In this document: positions 11,792 through 13,164 of the stretch, one piece after another
How positions within the stretch are numbered: the first letter of the stretch is position 1
Layout: each line of letters begins with the position of its first letter
Source: DATLGB01 sp038318085
GTDB lineage: Bacteria; Actinomycetota; Thermoleophilia; Solirubrobacterales; Solirubrobacteraceae
Direction: 5' to 3'
Length of the DNA: 13,164 nt
Assembly: GCA_038318085.1 (NCBI GenBank)
Contig: JBBQBV010000107.1
Location: 1 to 13,164 of the forward strand
Notes under the pieces: model-generated
What the model was told of the DNA's origin: nothing
The model's input: only the letters and a program-made list of their open reading frames with translations
Database searches by the model: none
Made by a program: the position numbers and the translations under genes

Positions 11792-13164
11792 ATGGCGCAG
11801 GCGCTCGACCGGCCCGGCAACCTCGCTCTGCCAGACGCGGACCGCGCCGAGCTGCGCAAGCGGCTGCAGCAGGCCGTCAAGCGCGCCCGCCGCCGCGGGG
11901 GCACGCTCGCCGCGCTCACCCTCCAGCTCGACCGCAGCGTCGATCCGGCGGCCATCGTGCTGGCCTCCCGCCGCGCCGGGGAGCCCTACCTCTGCTTCGA
12001 GCAGCCCGACCGCGGCGGCTCGGCGGTGGCCGCCCTGGGGTGCGTGATCGCGCTTGAGGACCACGGGCCGCAGCGCTTTGCGCGCGTGGCCGCCGAGTGG
12101 CGCGCGCTCGCCGCCCACGCCCGGGCCGACCCGCCGGACGGGCCCGCGGGCGCGGGGCTGATCGCCGTGGGGGGCTTCGCCTTCGCCGACGAGGGCGGCG
12201 CCGCGCGCCACTGGGACGGATTCGCGCCGGCGTCGCTGCACGTCCCGGAGGTCGCGATCGCCCGCGCGGGCGAGGACGTGCGGCTGACCGTCGCCGCCCT
12301 GGCGACGGGCGACGACACGGCGGAGGATCTCCTCGCGCGCCTCGAGGCGCGGCTCGCCGAGCTCGTGCAGCGGCCGCTGCCCATGCTCGACCCCGAGCCG
12401 GCTGGTCGCACGACGATCGCCTCGATGGCGCCGCCCGAGCACTACGAGGAGGCCGTCGCCCGCGCCGTCGAGCGCATCCGGGCCGGTGCCTTTCAGAAGA
12501 TCGTGCTCGCGCGCGAGGTCGCCGTGCACACGGCGGCCGACCACGACGCGGCCGCCGTCTTCGACGTTCTGCGCTCGGCCTTCGGCTCCTGCTTCGTGCT
12601 CGTCGCCGGGCGCGGCGACGCCGCGTTCGTCGCCGCCTCCCCGGAGCTGCTCGTTCGCCGCGAGGGGATGCGGGCGCAGACCGTCGCCCTGGCGGGCTCG
12701 ATCCGTCGCTCGGCCGACCCGGCGGTGGACGACCATCTCGGCGAGCAGCTCATGCGCTCGACCAAGGATCGCGAGGAGCAGGCCATCGTCGTGCACCGCA
12801 TCGCGCGCGCCCTGCGCCGCCACGCCGTCTGGGTCGCCGCGCCGGAGGAGCCGGCCATCGTCAAGGTGGCCAACATCCAGCACCTCGCGACCCCGATCCG
12901 CGCGCAGCTGCGCGACCCGGTCAGCGCGCTCGAGCTCGCCGGGCTGCTGCACCCGACTCCGGCGGTGGGCGGCGAGCCGCACGCCGCGGCGGCACCCGTC
13001 ATCCCGGCCCTCGAGGGCCTGGACCGCGGCTGGTACGCGGGGGCGGTCGGCTGGACGGACGCCGGCGAGGACGGGGAGTTCTGCGTGGCGCTGCGCTGCG
13101 CGCTGCTGCGTGGGCGCGAGGCGCGGTGCTATGCCGGTGTGGGCGTCATGCGCGACTCCGATCC
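11792..13164 (+). CDS. Isochorismate synthase (MenF/EntC/DhbC family), 3'-truncated by the window edge
   Basis: Converts chorismate to isochorismate, the committed step to menaquinone or to salicylate/DHB siderophores. 457 residues are visible from the ATG at 11792. The chorismate-binding domain occupies about 215-457: general base Lys236 (FQKIVLARE), general acid Glu285 (SPELLVRR), LAGSIRR (300-306), Mg ligand Glu329 (STKDREEQ), VANIQHLATP, LHPTPAVGGEP and GWYAGAVGW. The spacings 236-285-329 closely match EntC Lys147-Glu197-Glu241 as I recall them. The final metal-binding Glu pair lies past the edge. The usual His after EntC Glu241 is Gln330 here. The N-terminal 200 residues are weakly conserved, as usual. 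No other men or siderophore gene is visible, so MenF and DhbC/EntC cannot be separated; menaquinone is likelier for an actinobacterium. It diverges from the MFS exporter. Confidence 0.93.
   Translation, partial: MAQALDRPGNLALPDADRAELRKRLQQAVKRARRRGGTLAALTLQLDRSVDPAAIVLASRRAGEPYLCFEQPDRGGSAVAALGCVIALEDHGPQRFARVAAEWRALAAHARADPPDGPAGAGLIAVGGFAFADEGGAARHWDGFAPASLHVPEVAIARAGEDVRLTVAALATGDDTAEDLLARLEARLAELVQRPLPMLDPEPAGRTTIASMAPPEHYEEAVARAVERIRAGAFQKIVLAREVAVHTAADHDAAAVFDVLRSAFGSCFVLVAGRGDAAFVAASPELLVRREGMRAQTVALAGSIRRSADPAVDDHLGEQLMRSTKDREEQAIVVHRIARALRRHAVWVAAPEEPAIVKVANIQHLATPIRAQLRDPVSALELAGLLHPTPAVGGEPHAAAAPVIPALEGLDRGWYAGAVGWTDAGEDGEFCVALRCALLRGREARCYAGVGVMRDSD

Noticed and set aside
11777..12982. 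401-aa minus-strand open frame
   Set aside because: Antisense to isochorismate synthase, whose plus-strand frame carries conserved catalytic residues with EntC-like spacing.

Overview
The window is very GC-rich, densely coding bacterial DNA with short intergenic gaps. The protein families (GatB, IlvBN, a chorismate-binding isochorismate synthase, a DHA2 MFS exporter, polyamine-type catabolic enzymes) and the Arg/Ala-rich composition suggest a high-GC actinobacterium, possibly of the Thermoleophilia/Solirubrobacterales type. This placement is an inference, because no rRNA or other decisive marker is present.

Layout. Bases 1-1385 hold the 3' part of gatB (Asp/Glu-tRNA amidotransferase subunit B), cut by the left edge. 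Bases 1420-2827 hold four small plus-strand genes of unknown function: a 74-aa protein, a two-helix membrane protein overlapping it by 8 bp, a 58-aa basic protein, and a membrane/zinc-ribbon protein. Bases 2802-3464 (minus strand) are a two-gene unit: an MpsC/DUF2294-like protein followed directly by a four-helix membrane protein. A 65-aa two-helix membrane protein (3489-3686) diverges from it. Bases 3683-6428 (minus strand) carry a class III aminotransferase followed by a gamma-aminobutyraldehyde dehydrogenase. Divergent from these is a PotD-like solute-binding lipoprotein (6499-7683). Together they look like a polyamine/diamine capture and oxidation module: amine bound outside, transaminated to an aminoaldehyde, then oxidised to an amino acid such as GABA. 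Bases 7735-9974 are ilvB-ilvN, both subunits of acetohydroxyacid synthase. A 296-base non-coding stretch follows, containing an elaborate palindromic element. Bases 10271-11710 (minus strand) encode a 14-helix MFS exporter. Bases 11792 to the right edge hold a divergent isochorismate synthase (menaquinone or siderophore pathway), missing its C-terminus.

Two features go beyond ordinary annotation. First, bases 10070-10217 form a 148-bp mirror-symmetric element. It has 14-bp perfect terminal inverted repeats and two 35-bp two-tier hairpins arranged head to head, resembling a REP-doublet/BIME or a small non-autonomous mobile element. Second, most transcription-unit starts in the window have a -10-like hexamer (TANNNT or CATACT) only 6-8 bases before the start codon and no Shine-Dalgarno sequence. 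This implies that leaderless transcription is the prevailing arrangement here, and it helps choose start codons, notably for ilvB.
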